Positions 1 through 6,822 of a stretch of 10,450 nucleotides of DNA are shown here, in pieces. This DNA comes from Oscillospiraceae bacterium (lineage in GTDB: Bacteria; Bacillota; Clostridia; Oscillospirales; Ruminococcaceae): the NCBI GenBank assembly GCA_900768705.1, contig CAAGEB010000178.1:1-10450 (forward strand), written 5' to 3'. Both the position numbers and the translations under genes were made by a program. How positions within the stretch are numbered: position 1 is the first letter of the stretch; every line of letters starts with the position of its first letter. The notes under the pieces are model-generated. The model saw only the letters and a list, made by a program, of their open reading frames with translations. It was not told the DNA's origin and made no database searches.

Positions 1-180
1 ACAGAACCGGAACCTGTTCCCGAACCCGTAACAGAACCGGAACCTGTTCCCGAACCCGTAACAGAACCGGAACCTGTTCCCGAACCCGTAACAGAACCGG
101 AACCTGTTCCCGAGCCTGTAACAGAACCGGAGCCTGTTTTCGAGCCTGTAACAGAACCGGAGCCTGTTTCCGAGCTTACG
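1..180 (+). repeat. Six tandem 30-bp in-frame repeats (TEPEPVPEPV)
   Basis: Six consecutive 30-bp units begin at 1, 31, 61, 91, 121 and 151. Units 1-3 are identical; unit 4 differs by two silent changes; units 5 and 6 have more changes, including VPE to VFE and VSE. A weaker seventh unit (EEPAPEPVDI) follows at 181-210. Each unit encodes ten residues made of two five-residue halves, giving a Pro/Glu-rich, probably extended and acidic linker. The array is open at the window's 5' edge, so its copy number is unknown. Divergence rises toward the 3' end, as expected if new copies are added from within the array. Confidence 0.97.
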
Positions 181-1971
181 GAAGAACCCGCACCGGAGCC
201 TGTGGATATTGAGCCTGCTCATATTACTCAGGATAATACCCTTGAGTCGGATTATGACATTCATCCCGTTTCTTCCTTCAGCGGGTCGATGTACGGCGAA
301 GAGACAGACGGATATAATAACTTCGATATTCCTCTTGATCTTAATATTGACATGGGCAATGACCTCTCCGACGCCGAGGAAGCGGTGGACAATTCCGCTC
401 CTTTTGCCGGTCATAATATGGACGGCGATGATGAGCCTGTCCGCCCGGAGAAGCAGGAGCTTCCTACCGGAAAGATTCCGAAGATTGTTCTCGGATTTGG
501 TTCCGCAGGCAGCAGGGTTTACCTTGATGTGAATTCTTCTTCCTATATCTGCTGTGAAAACCCGACGGATAGAGCTGCAATTTCCGACAGAGTAATCGGT
601 GCCGTTGTGGGCAGCACTCACCCGGACAAGGCTGAGCTGTGGATTATGGACTGCGGCGGGGATCTTATTTCCGATATTCCCTCCGAGTGTCCTCACCTGA
701 AATATGCCGTTGCGGACAAGGCTGCGGATACAGCTCTTGATTTCGTTGATACCCTTTGCGGAGAAGTCTGCCGCCGTGAAGCTGCTCTGGCGGAAATCGG
801 TGCGGAAAGCTTTGAAGCAATTCCGGAAAACGAGTATATGCCCAGAATCTGCGCTGTGGTTAATAATTTCACTCATCTTCGCAGATGTGTTCAGAACGCA
901 CCGAAATACTTTGGCACAGGCTATACGGATAAGCTGGCTTACATTCTTGAAAACGGCGCAAGGTGCGGCGTCAGCCTGATAATGCTTGGAAAAGGCTTCT
1001 CGGAGGATGGGAAAATACCTTCCTGCTTCGGCAATGCCGTTCTCGGAAGTGCGGCGGTATTCGGAAGCGCGGACAAATCGGCGGATTTGCTGTTCGGTCT
1101 GGTGAAAGCCAATGTCCGCAAGCCCGTGAGCCGTTCTGGGGAAGGCTATGCGTGGGTTCTGAATTCCGGAGACAGGGACTGCGCACTGGTGAAAGTATCC
1201 CGCAGCGGGGAAACCGTTACCGCAGGAAAGTATGAACCGGTAACGGAATACAGCGGGAAAGCGGATGAATATGTTGACAAGCGTCCTGTGATTTCCGACA
1301 GACGGTTGAGGGCAAAGTTTGGCTTTGAGGGTGCGGTAGAAAATATAGCAGTGCTTCGTGTGGGAAAAGCTTGTCGGTTTGCCGGAGGATATGACCTGTG
1401 TCTGCACAGGGATTTCGGCGAAAATGTTCTGGCTGTTATTCCTTCCAAAGAAAAGGACGGCGGAGCGGCGGTTATAAAGGCTGCGCTGAAATCTCTGGAA
1501 GCACAGGGAATAGCTGTGGAAATACTCGGAGCCTCCTTTAACCCTGTTTTCAACGAACTGAGAGACTGGTTCGGTCAGAACGGCGTTCGTACCTACGAAG
1601 GCACGGAGGCATTGTCTCGGGTGAAGGAATTGTCGGCTCTGATAAGCGGCGGCGAATGTCCCGAGAGCGTTGAAATTATTCTCGGCGGAGAAATGCTGCT
1701 GGCGGAGATGCAGACTGCGGATAAGGCGGCAGAGTTCAAGAAGGCTTTGCTTAAAGGTTCGGGAATGGGCTGTCATTTTATGTTTGTGATGAACAGCGCA
1801 GGCGGTCTTTCCGGCGGTTTTATCTCATTGTTCAGACACAGGATTGTGTTCCCGTGTGCACTGACAGAAGCGGAAAAGCTGGTTCGTGATACGGAATGCG
1901 GTATTCCGATGGGAGGCTTCAGACTTTCCGATGATTGCGAAGAGGTTTCAATGATGCCCTTTGACATCTGA
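1..1971 (+). CDS. FtsK/SpoIIIE (EssC-like) protein, C-terminal part, degenerate ATPase domains (partial at 5' end)
   Basis: The frame is open from the first base of the window (656 codons, TGA at 1969-1971), so the true start lies upstream; the GTG at 202 is only an internal codon. The first 60 codons are a TEPEPVPEPV-type repeat, followed by an acidic linker to about base 480. Bases 481-1240 encode a segment with the layout of an FtsK-type motor domain: an opening strand (KIVLGFG..SRVYLDV), a region where the P-loop should be (550-588), a 'PHLKYAVADKAADTALDFV' helix typical of the family, and a Walker B-like strand (847-879, ICAVVNNFTHL). The P-loop lacks GxxGxGKS and the Walker B acids are replaced by Asn-Asn. 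A second similar segment (about 1327-1968) also lacks a P-loop at 1423-1497. EssC-type proteins of type VII secretion carry several FtsK domains of which some are degenerate, so this could be the tail of such a protein with an active domain upstream. The family call is by fold pattern only. Confidence 0.65.
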   Translation, partial: TEPEPVPEPVTEPEPVPEPVTEPEPVPEPVTEPEPVPEPVTEPEPVFEPVTEPEPVSELTEEPAPEPVDIEPAHITQDNTLESDYDIHPVSSFSGSMYGEETDGYNNFDIPLDLNIDMGNDLSDAEEAVDNSAPFAGHNMDGDDEPVRPEKQELPTGKIPKIVLGFGSAGSRVYLDVNSSSYICCENPTDRAAISDRVIGAVVGSTHPDKAELWIMDCGGDLISDIPSECPHLKYAVADKAADTALDFVDTLCGEVCRREAALAEIGAESFEAIPENEYMPRICAVVNNFTHLRRCVQNAPKYFGTGYTDKLAYILENGARCGVSLIMLGKGFSEDGKIPSCFGNAVLGSAAVFGSADKSADLLFGLVKANVRKPVSRSGEGYAWVLNSGDRDCALVKVSRSGETVTAGKYEPVTEYSGKADEYVDKRPVISDRRLRAKFGFEGAVENIAVLRVGKACRFAGGYDLCLHRDFGENVLAVIPSKEKDGGAAVIKAALKSLEAQGIAVEILGASFNPVFNELRDWFGQNGVRTYEGTEALSRVKELSALISGGECPESVEIILGGEMLLAEMQTADKAAEFKKALLKGSGMGCHFMFVMNSAGGLSGGFISLFRHRIVFPCALTEAEKLVRDTECGIPMGGFRLSDDCEEVSMMPFDI

Positions 1972-2008
1972 TTAGAGAAATATATTTTGTCAAAAAGTCG
2001 GGATTATT

Positions 2009-2095
2009 AAAAAAATACTTGCGGCGGCGGTGAAAATCTGCTATAATCAATAATGTGTGTTGATTATGGAGATAAAATCACCGCCGCAGTTTTTT
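2009..2095 (+). terminator. Terminator-like nested inverted repeat after the FtsK-like gene
   Basis: A perfect 10-bp inverted repeat, GCGGCGGTGA (2024-2033) and TCACCGCCGC (2078-2087), is flanked by an A-tract (2009-2015) and by six T residues (2090-2095). Inside it lies a second perfect 8-bp inverted repeat, ATAATCAA (2043-2050) and TTGATTAT (2060-2067), with a 9-nt loop. ACT/AGT pairing can extend the outer stem outward. In RNA reading through from the upstream gene this would form a GC-rich stem followed by a U-tract, as in an intrinsic terminator, although the internal loops are large. It may also act as a DNA-level operator because it encloses a promoter. Confidence 0.55.
2019..2047 (+). 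promoter_or_regulatory. Sigma-A-type promoter of the HD-domain gene
   Basis: TTGCGG (2019-2024) and a perfect TATAAT (2042-2047) are separated by 17 bp. Transcription would start near 2053-2055. That rules against the ATG at 2053 as a start codon and leaves a leader of about 100 nt before the ATG at 2155. The promoter lies inside the inverted repeat at 2024-2087. Confidence 0.65.
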
Positions 2096-2154
2096 GTGCA
2101 AAATGCGGACATAATATTATCGGGGAGGTTTATCTTCGGAAAAGGAGAGCTTTT

Positions 2155-2841
2155 ATGAGCAATATAACATATAAGTATATAAAAACAAACAAGGATGTGC
2201 AGACATATATCAGCAAGGCGGATGCGGCACTTTTTTCCATCGGCTATACCGAGCATTCAAATGCTCATGTGGAGCGGGCGGCGGCAAATGCCTTTATGAT
2301 ACTGGATACCTTGGGATATGATTCCCGCACCTGCGAGCTGGCGCAGATTGCAGCATATATGCACGATATAGGCAATGTGGTGAACAGAGTGGGTCATGCG
2401 CAGACGGGAGCGGTAATGGCTTTCCGTTTATTGGACAGGCTGGGAATGCCTGCGGACGAGATCTGCTGTATTATTTCCGCTATCGGAAATCACGACGAAA
2501 GTTCCGCAGCACCGGTCACACCCATTGCGGCAGCTTTGATTATTGCGGATAAATCCGATGTGCGCCGTTCCAGAGTACGCATTTCCAACGAAACATTCGT
2601 TCCCACAAATGAAAATCTCTCCGATATCCACGACAGGGTGAACTATGCGGTGGAAAGCTCAAGGCTGGCTTTTTCCGAGGATAAGAAGGAACTGGTGCTG
2701 AACCTGAAAATAGATTTGAAAATAAGCTCCGTTATGGAATATTTTGAGATTTTTCTTTCCAGAATGAGTCTTTGCAGAACTGCGGCAGAATATCTGGGAG
2801 TGAAGTTCGGGGTAATAATTAACGGTTCACGCATACTATAA
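2155..2841 (+). CDS. HD-domain phosphohydrolase
   Basis: This is a 228-residue protein of the HD superfamily, metal-dependent hydrolases that usually act on phosphate esters such as nucleotides. The chain shows the H...HD...D signature: H38 in SNAHVERAA, H70-D71 in YMHDIGN, H113-D114 in GNHDES and D132 in IADKSD. The extra H81 and H113 fit the longer, multi-histidine HD variants that may bind two metals. The C-terminal about 60 residues after the HD core carry no motif I can name. No signal peptide or membrane segment is seen. The ATG at 2155 was chosen because AAAGGAG lies just upstream and because the predicted transcript starts near 2054; an in-frame ATG at 2053 would add 34 unlikely residues. 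It has its own promoter and lies directly before the purine operon, so a role in nucleotide turnover is possible but not shown. The substrate is unknown. Confidence 0.85.
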   Translation: MSNITYKYIKTNKDVQTYISKADAALFSIGYTEHSNAHVERAAANAFMILDTLGYDSRTCELAQIAAYMHDIGNVVNRVGHAQTGAVMAFRLLDRLGMPADEICCIISAIGNHDESSAAPVTPIAAALIIADKSDVRRSRVRISNETFVPTNENLSDIHDRVNYAVESSRLAFSEDKKELVLNLKIDLKISSVMEYFEIFLSRMSLCRTAAEYLGVKFGVIINGSRIL

Positions 2842-2908
2842 CGGTATTTTCCGCAAAAGACGGGTATAAATGGGGATAATATTTTGTTAAAATAAAGTGA
2901 ATAACCCC

Positions 2909-2937
2909 TTGAAATTCCCGAAGAAGTATTGTATAAT
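2909..2937 (+). promoter_or_regulatory. Promoter of the purine biosynthesis operon
   Basis: TTGAAA (2909-2914) and a perfect TATAAT (2932-2937) are separated by 17 bp, a near-consensus sigma-A promoter. The predicted start near 2944 gives a leader of about 110 nt before purE. No other convincing promoter is seen before the following genes, so this probably drives the whole operon. Confidence 0.8.
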
Positions 2938-2957
2938 ATAAATGGTGTTTTATTGAC

Positions 2958-2967
2958 GGTATATACC
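2958..2967 (+). promoter_or_regulatory. Palindrome in the pur leader, possible operator
   Basis: GGTATATACC is a perfect 10-bp palindrome about 15 bp after the predicted transcription start. TATTGAC occurs on both sides of it (2951-2957 and 2971-2977, 20 bp apart). The position just downstream of the promoter suits a repressor site, but I do not recognise the motif as that of a known purine regulator. Confidence 0.3.
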
Positions 2968-2986
2968 AAATATTGACAAAAAGCCC

Positions 2987-3030
2987 CGGCGATGCAATGC
3001 GGACAGCGTTTTGCATACCGCCGTATTTTT
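2987..3030 (+). terminator. Terminator-like hairpin in the purE leader (candidate attenuator)
   Basis: CGGCGATGCAA (2987-2997) pairs with TTGCATacCGCCG (3011-3023) to form an 11-bp stem with a two-base bulge and a 13-nt loop, followed by TA and five T residues (3026-3030). It lies between the operon promoter and the purE ribosome binding site, so as an intrinsic terminator it would stop transcripts before purE. This suggests control by attenuation. I see no purine, ZTP or THF riboswitch core in front of it, so the sensing element, if any, is unknown. Confidence 0.5.
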
Positions 3031-3052
3031 GTGAATTCGGAGGAATGTTATT

Positions 3053-3553
3053 GTGTCAGCAAAGAAGATTGCGATTATTATGGGAAGCGACAGCGATCTG
3101 CCTGTCGTACAGAAGGCTATTGACGAAATTAAAAGCTGCGGCGTAGAGTTTGAGTGCCATGTTATGTCGGCGCACAGAACTCCCAAGGCTGCCTGCGAAT
3201 TTTCCGCAAACGCAAAGGATAACGGCTTCGGCGTGATTATCTGCGCAGCGGGAATGGCGGCTCACCTGGCGGGAATTGTGGCGGCGCATACCACTTTGCC
3301 GGTTATCGGAATTCCCTGCAGCTCAAAGAATTTTGACGGACTGGACGCACTGCTGGCGACAGTTCAGATGCCTTCCGGAATACCGGTTGCCACTGTGGCT
3401 GTGGACGGCGCGAAAAATGCCGCTGTGCTGGCAATACAGATTCTTGCGCTGAACGATGAAGCGCTTGCCGTAAAGCTGGAGGAAAACCGCCGCCGAATGA
3501 CCGCAGAGGTGGAAGAAAAAGATAAAAAGCTTCAGGAAAAGCTTAACGGCTGA
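3053..3553 (+). CDS. purE: N5-carboxyaminoimidazole ribonucleotide mutase (PurE, class I)
   Basis: PurE supplies the carboxylation step of cytosolic IMP synthesis, converting N5-CAIR to CAIR. The 166-residue protein has the usual family length. The N-terminal phosphate-binding motif IIMGSDSDLPV and the catalytic SAHRTP motif (H41 is the predicted acid/base residue) are intact, as is the glycine-rich ICAAGMAAHLAGIVAAHT region. SAHRTP points to class I PurE, which in most bacteria works with the PurK ATP-dependent synthase. Class II enzymes that use CO2 directly carry a different motif. The start is GTG at 3053, with GGAGG at 3039-3043 nine bases upstream; no in-frame ATG occurs before the conserved strand. 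It is the first gene of the operon. purK is not in this window. Confidence 0.96.
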   Translation: MSAKKIAIIMGSDSDLPVVQKAIDEIKSCGVEFECHVMSAHRTPKAACEFSANAKDNGFGVIICAAGMAAHLAGIVAAHTTLPVIGIPCSSKNFDGLDALLATVQMPSGIPVATVAVDGAKNAAVLAIQILALNDEALAVKLEENRRRMTAEVEEKDKKLQEKLNG

Positions 3554-3567
3554 TTGATGTGATTAAA

Positions 3568-3592
3568 TTTAGCCGCAGAGAAGCGGCGTAAA
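3568..3592 (+). other. Intercistronic stem-loop between purE and purC
   Basis: TTTAGCCGC (3568-3576) pairs with GCGGCgTAAA (3583-3592), leaving a six-base AGAGAA loop and a one-base bulge. No T-tract follows, so it is not a classic terminator. It ends seven bases before the purC GGAGG. A role in mRNA processing, stability or partial uncoupling of purE from purC is conceivable; function is inferred from position only. Confidence 0.45.
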
Positions 3593-3609
3593 GATAATGG
3601 AGGATTATT

Positions 3610-4326
3610 ATGGAAAACATTACAAAGGCAGAGCAGCTCTACGAAGGAAAGGCAAAGAAGGTTTTTGCAACCAACAATCCCGATTATGTAATTGTTGACT
3701 ACAAGGATGATGCTACCGCTTTCAACGGAGAGAAGAAGGGAACTATCATAGGCAAGGGCGTTATCAACAACAAGATGACCAACTATATGTTCGGACTTCT
3801 GGAGAAGGAGGGCGTTCCCACTCATCTTGTGGAAGAGCTTTCCGACCGTGAAACTCTTGTAAAGAAGGTTGAGATCGTTCCTCTTGAAGTTATTGTCCGC
3901 AATGTGGCTGCGGGAAGCTTCTCCAAGAAGCTGGGTATCCCCGAGGGTACTCCTCTCAAGGCACCCACACTTGAATTCAGCTACAAGAACGATGATCTGG
4001 GCGATCCTTTCATCAACGATTACTATGCTCTCGGTCTGGGTCTGGCTACACAGGAAGAGATTGACGCAATCACAAAATATGCTTTCAAGGTAAATGAATT
4101 TATGCTCGGCTTCTTCAAGAAGCTCAATATCGACCTTATCGACTTCAAAATCGAGTTCGGCCGTTTCCACGGCGAGATTATCCTTGCGGACGAAATCTCT
4201 CCCGATACCTGCCGTTTCTGGGATTCCACCACTCACGAAAAGCTGGACAAGGATCGTTTCCGTCGTGATATGGGCGGAGTTGAGGACGCCTACAAGGAAA
4301 TTATGCACCGTATTTTCGGCAACTAA
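3610..4326 (+). CDS. purC: Phosphoribosylaminoimidazole-succinocarboxamide (SAICAR) synthase
   Basis: PurC joins CAIR and aspartate using ATP to give SAICAR in the cytosol. The 238 residues match the usual bacterial single-domain length. The N-terminal nucleotide-binding segment (QLYEGKAKKVF, residues 9-19) and the DDATAFNGEKKGTIIGKG block are present, followed by the family motif VRNVAAGSFSKKLGIPEG, by DFKIEFGR, and by ILADEISPDTCRFWD. No key element appears to be missing. GGAGG at 3599-3603 lies six bases before the ATG. It follows purE after a 56-bp gap containing a stem-loop, and the product of PurE is its substrate. Confidence 0.97.
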   Translation: MENITKAEQLYEGKAKKVFATNNPDYVIVDYKDDATAFNGEKKGTIIGKGVINNKMTNYMFGLLEKEGVPTHLVEELSDRETLVKKVEIVPLEVIVRNVAAGSFSKKLGIPEGTPLKAPTLEFSYKNDDLGDPFINDYYALGLGLATQEEIDAITKYAFKVNEFMLGFFKKLNIDLIDFKIEFGRFHGEIILADEISPDTCRFWDSTTHEKLDKDRFRRDMGGVEDAYKEIMHRIFGN

Positions 4327-4347
4327 TTTATAGGAAGGAAAAATCGG

Positions 4348-5772
4348 ATGTCAAGGAGTATTCATGAGGAGTGCGGGGTTTTCGGTATATATACCAACAA
4401 ACCCTCTGATGTTGCGTCCTACACATATTTCGGGCTGTACGCTCTCCAGCACAGAGGGCAGGAAAGCTGCGGAATAGTTGTAAACGAGCGGGGCGTTTTC
4501 AAAACTCACAAGGGTCTTGGCTTGGTGAACGAGGTGTTCTCTCAGCGGGTTCTTGATGAGTTTGAGGAAGGGAGAATAGCTGTCGGTCATGTCCGCTATT
4601 CCACCACAGGAGATGTGAACACCGCAAACTGCCAGCCGATGACCGTTCGTCATATCAAGGGTTCACTGGCAATTGCCCATAACGGAAATCTGATAAACGC
4701 CCTTGAGCTTCGCCGTGAATTTGAATTGCAGGGAGCTATTTTCCACTCCACCAGCGACACCGAGGTTATTTCCTATGCAATTACCCGGGAGCGGCTTTCC
4801 AGCGGTTCTATTCAGGAAGCTGTTGACAAGGCAATGTGGAAAATCAAGGGAGCATATTCGCTTTGTGTTATGTCTCCGAAAAAGCTGATTGCCGCAAGGG
4901 ATCCCAACGGCTTCAGACCTTTGTGTCTGGGTCGTCTGCCCAATGACGAGGGATATGTGGTGGCAAGCGAAAGCTGTGCCTTCGACAGTATCGGCGCAGA
5001 GTTTGTGCGGGATATTGAGCCGGGTGAAATTATTGTTATTGATGAAAACGGCATTGACAGCATAAGAACCCACTGTGGCGGAAAAAGCTCAATGTGCGTA
5101 TTCGAGTTTGTATATTTTGCAAGACCCGATTCGGTTATTGAAGGAGCTTCCGTCCATAAGGCTCGTCTGCGGGCAGGCCGTATTCTTGCGGGAGAACACC
5201 CCTGCGAGGCTGATGTGGTTATCGGATGTCCCGACAGCGGTCTGGACGCCGCACTGGGCTTTTCCCAAGCTTCGGGTATTCCCTACGGAGTGGGCTTTGT
5301 TAAAAATCGTTATATCGGAAGAACCTTTATTCAGCCTACTCAGGGAATGCGTGAAAATTCCGTCAAGATAAAGCTGAATGTCATAAGCGAAACCGTAAAG
5401 GACAAGCGTGTGGTTCTTGTGGACGACAGTATCGTCAGAGGCACAACCTCCGCAAAGGTTGTCAAGCTGCTCCGTCATGCGGGGGCAAAGGAAATTCACA
5501 TGAGAGTTTCCGCACCGCCGTTTATAAGCGAGTGCTATTTCGGAACGGATATCGACAGCAAGGAAAATCTAATTGCCAACAAGCATTCCATTGAGGAAAT
5601 CGCAAAGATTATCGGAGTGGATTCGCTGGGCTTCCTGAGCGTTGACGGCGTTAAGAAAATCGCCAAGGACGCAGGGTGCGGTTTCTGTACGGGCTGCTTC
5701 TCGGGAGAATACCCGGTTGAAGTGCCGGATGAAATTCCGAAGGATAAATTTGAGAAAAAGTTTGAAGAATAA
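4348..5772 (+). CDS. purF: Amidophosphoribosyltransferase (glutamine PRPP amidotransferase)
   Basis: PurF catalyses the committed step, converting PRPP and glutamine to 5-phosphoribosylamine. The 474-residue chain has an N-terminal Ntn glutaminase domain (HVRYSTTGD, AHNGNL, TSDTEV) and a C-terminal phosphoribosyltransferase domain with the PRPP motif VVLVDDSIVRGTT (355-367). The nucleophile should be C9 in EECGVFG. It is preceded by eight residues, so maturation by propeptide cleavage after E8 is expected, as in the Bacillus subtilis enzyme. C250, C396, C447 and C450 match the pattern of four ligands for a 4Fe-4S cluster in Bacillus-type PurF; a further C444 lies beside the last pair. Such clusters are oxygen-sensitive, which fits an anaerobe. 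AGGAAGG precedes the ATG. The gap from purC is 21 bp. Feedback inhibition by purine nucleotides is known for the family. Confidence 0.97.
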   Translation: MSRSIHEECGVFGIYTNKPSDVASYTYFGLYALQHRGQESCGIVVNERGVFKTHKGLGLVNEVFSQRVLDEFEEGRIAVGHVRYSTTGDVNTANCQPMTVRHIKGSLAIAHNGNLINALELRREFELQGAIFHSTSDTEVISYAITRERLSSGSIQEAVDKAMWKIKGAYSLCVMSPKKLIAARDPNGFRPLCLGRLPNDEGYVVASESCAFDSIGAEFVRDIEPGEIIVIDENGIDSIRTHCGGKSSMCVFEFVYFARPDSVIEGASVHKARLRAGRILAGEHPCEADVVIGCPDSGLDAALGFSQASGIPYGVGFVKNRYIGRTFIQPTQGMRENSVKIKLNVISETVKDKRVVLVDDSIVRGTTSAKVVKLLRHAGAKEIHMRVSAPPFISECYFGTDIDSKENLIANKHSIEEIAKIIGVDSLGFLSVDGVKKIAKDAGCGFCTGCFSGEYPVEVPDEIPKDKFEKKFEE

Positions 5773-5787
5773 AAAGGGAGAACACCA

Positions 5788-6822
5788 ATGAACAGTTACA
5801 GTGAAAGCTACAAGGCGGCAGGAGTTGATGTAACGGCAGGCTACGAATCCGTTCGTCTTATGAAGAAGGATGTGGAGCGCACCCGGACTGCCGGCTGCGT
5901 TTCGGGTATAGGCGGCTTCGGCGGTCTTTTTGCACCGGATATCACGGGAATGAAGGAGCCTGTTCTGGTAAGCGGTACGGACGGAGTAGGCACCAAGCTG
6001 AAAATCGCCATGCTGATGAACAAGCACGACACAATCGGTATCGACTGCGTTGCAATGTGCGTAAACGATATTATCTGCTGCGGAGCTAAGCCTCTGTATT
6101 TTCTTGATTACATTGCAATCGGAAAAAATGTTCCCGAGAAGGTTGCAGAGATCGTCAAGGGCGTAGCTGACGGCTGCGTTATGGCAGGCTGTGCGCTGGT
6201 AGGCGGAGAAACCGCCGAGCATCCCGGTATGATGGCGGAGGACGAGTATGATATTGCAGGTTATTCCACGGGTATTGTGGATAAGTGCGATATTCTTGAC
6301 AATTCTGCGATAAAACCCGGCGACGCAATCGTGGGAATTGCCTCCAGCGGCGTTCATTCCAACGGCTTTTCACTGGTGAGAAAGGTGTTCAATGTAAATG
6401 AAAAGAACCTCTCCACCTTCTATCCGGAGCTGGGGACTTCTCTGGGAGAGGCTTTGCTCACACCTACCCGTATCTATGTAAAGCCTGTTCTTGATGTTAT
6501 TTCAAAGATTAAGGTAAAGGGAATTTCCCACATCACAGGCGGAGGCTTCTACGAGAATATTCCCAGAATGTTCCCCGACGGAATTACCGCAAAAATCAAC
6601 AAGAACAGCTTCCCCATACTTCCCGTATTTGATTTGCTCCAAAAGGAAGGCAATATTTCCGGGCATGATATGTTCAATACCTTCAATATGGGTATCGGAA
6701 TGATGCTTACCGTGGATAAGGCAGATGCACAGAAGGCGGTTGATATTCTCAATGCTGCCGGGGAAAAGGCGTACATTATCGGTGAAACAGTTGCCGGCAG
6801 CGAAGGCGTTATTATCGAATAA
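5788..6822 (+). CDS. purM: Phosphoribosylformylglycinamidine cyclo-ligase (AIR synthetase)
   Basis: PurM closes the imidazole ring, turning FGAM into AIR with ATP. The 344 residues match the normal length. The glycine-rich GIGGFGGLF (40-48), the SGTDGVGTKLKIA motif (62-74), the VAMCVNDIICCGA stretch, LVGGETAEHPGMM, and the late HITGGGFYENIPRM segment are all present, so the enzyme appears complete. GGGAG at 5776-5780 lies seven bases before the ATG. The stop TAA shares its last base with the ATG of the next gene (TAATG), which suggests translational coupling. Its usual partner PurL, which makes FGAM, is not encoded in the window. Confidence 0.97.
   Translation: MNSYSESYKAAGVDVTAGYESVRLMKKDVERTRTAGCVSGIGGFGGLFAPDITGMKEPVLVSGTDGVGTKLKIAMLMNKHDTIGIDCVAMCVNDIICCGAKPLYFLDYIAIGKNVPEKVAEIVKGVADGCVMAGCALVGGETAEHPGMMAEDEYDIAGYSTGIVDKCDILDNSAIKPGDAIVGIASSGVHSNGFSLVRKVFNVNEKNLSTFYPELGTSLGEALLTPTRIYVKPVLDVISKIKVKGISHITGGGFYENIPRMFPDGITAKINKNSFPILPVFDLLQKEGNISGHDMFNTFNMGIGMMLTVDKADAQKAVDILNAAGEKAYIIGETVAGSEGVIIE

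Noticed and set aside
2053..2154. In-frame upstream start (ATG at 2053) for the HD-domain gene
   Set aside because: It lies at or before the predicted transcription start, has no ribosome site and falls inside the inverted repeat; the ATG at 2155 has AAAGGAG upstream.
2872..2908. Terminator for the HD gene (GGGG...CCCC around an AT-only stem)
   Set aside because: Only four GC pairs enclose a weak AT hairpin, and no T-tract follows; the right arm abuts the pur -35 box.
2914..2930. PurR box (CCGAA core at 2918-2922) in the pur promoter spacer
   Set aside because: Only a partial match to the Bacillus PurBox and no inverted partner at the expected spacing; the other TTCGG (3036-3040) is part of the purE ribosome site.
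2944..3052. Known purine, ZTP or THF riboswitch in the pur leader
   Set aside because: None of the conserved cores could be found, including the CCGCCTGGGC segment of ZTP riboswitches.
3532..4308. Antisense open frame (258 codons) opposite purC
   Set aside because: Explained by purC codon use; no domain similarity recognised.
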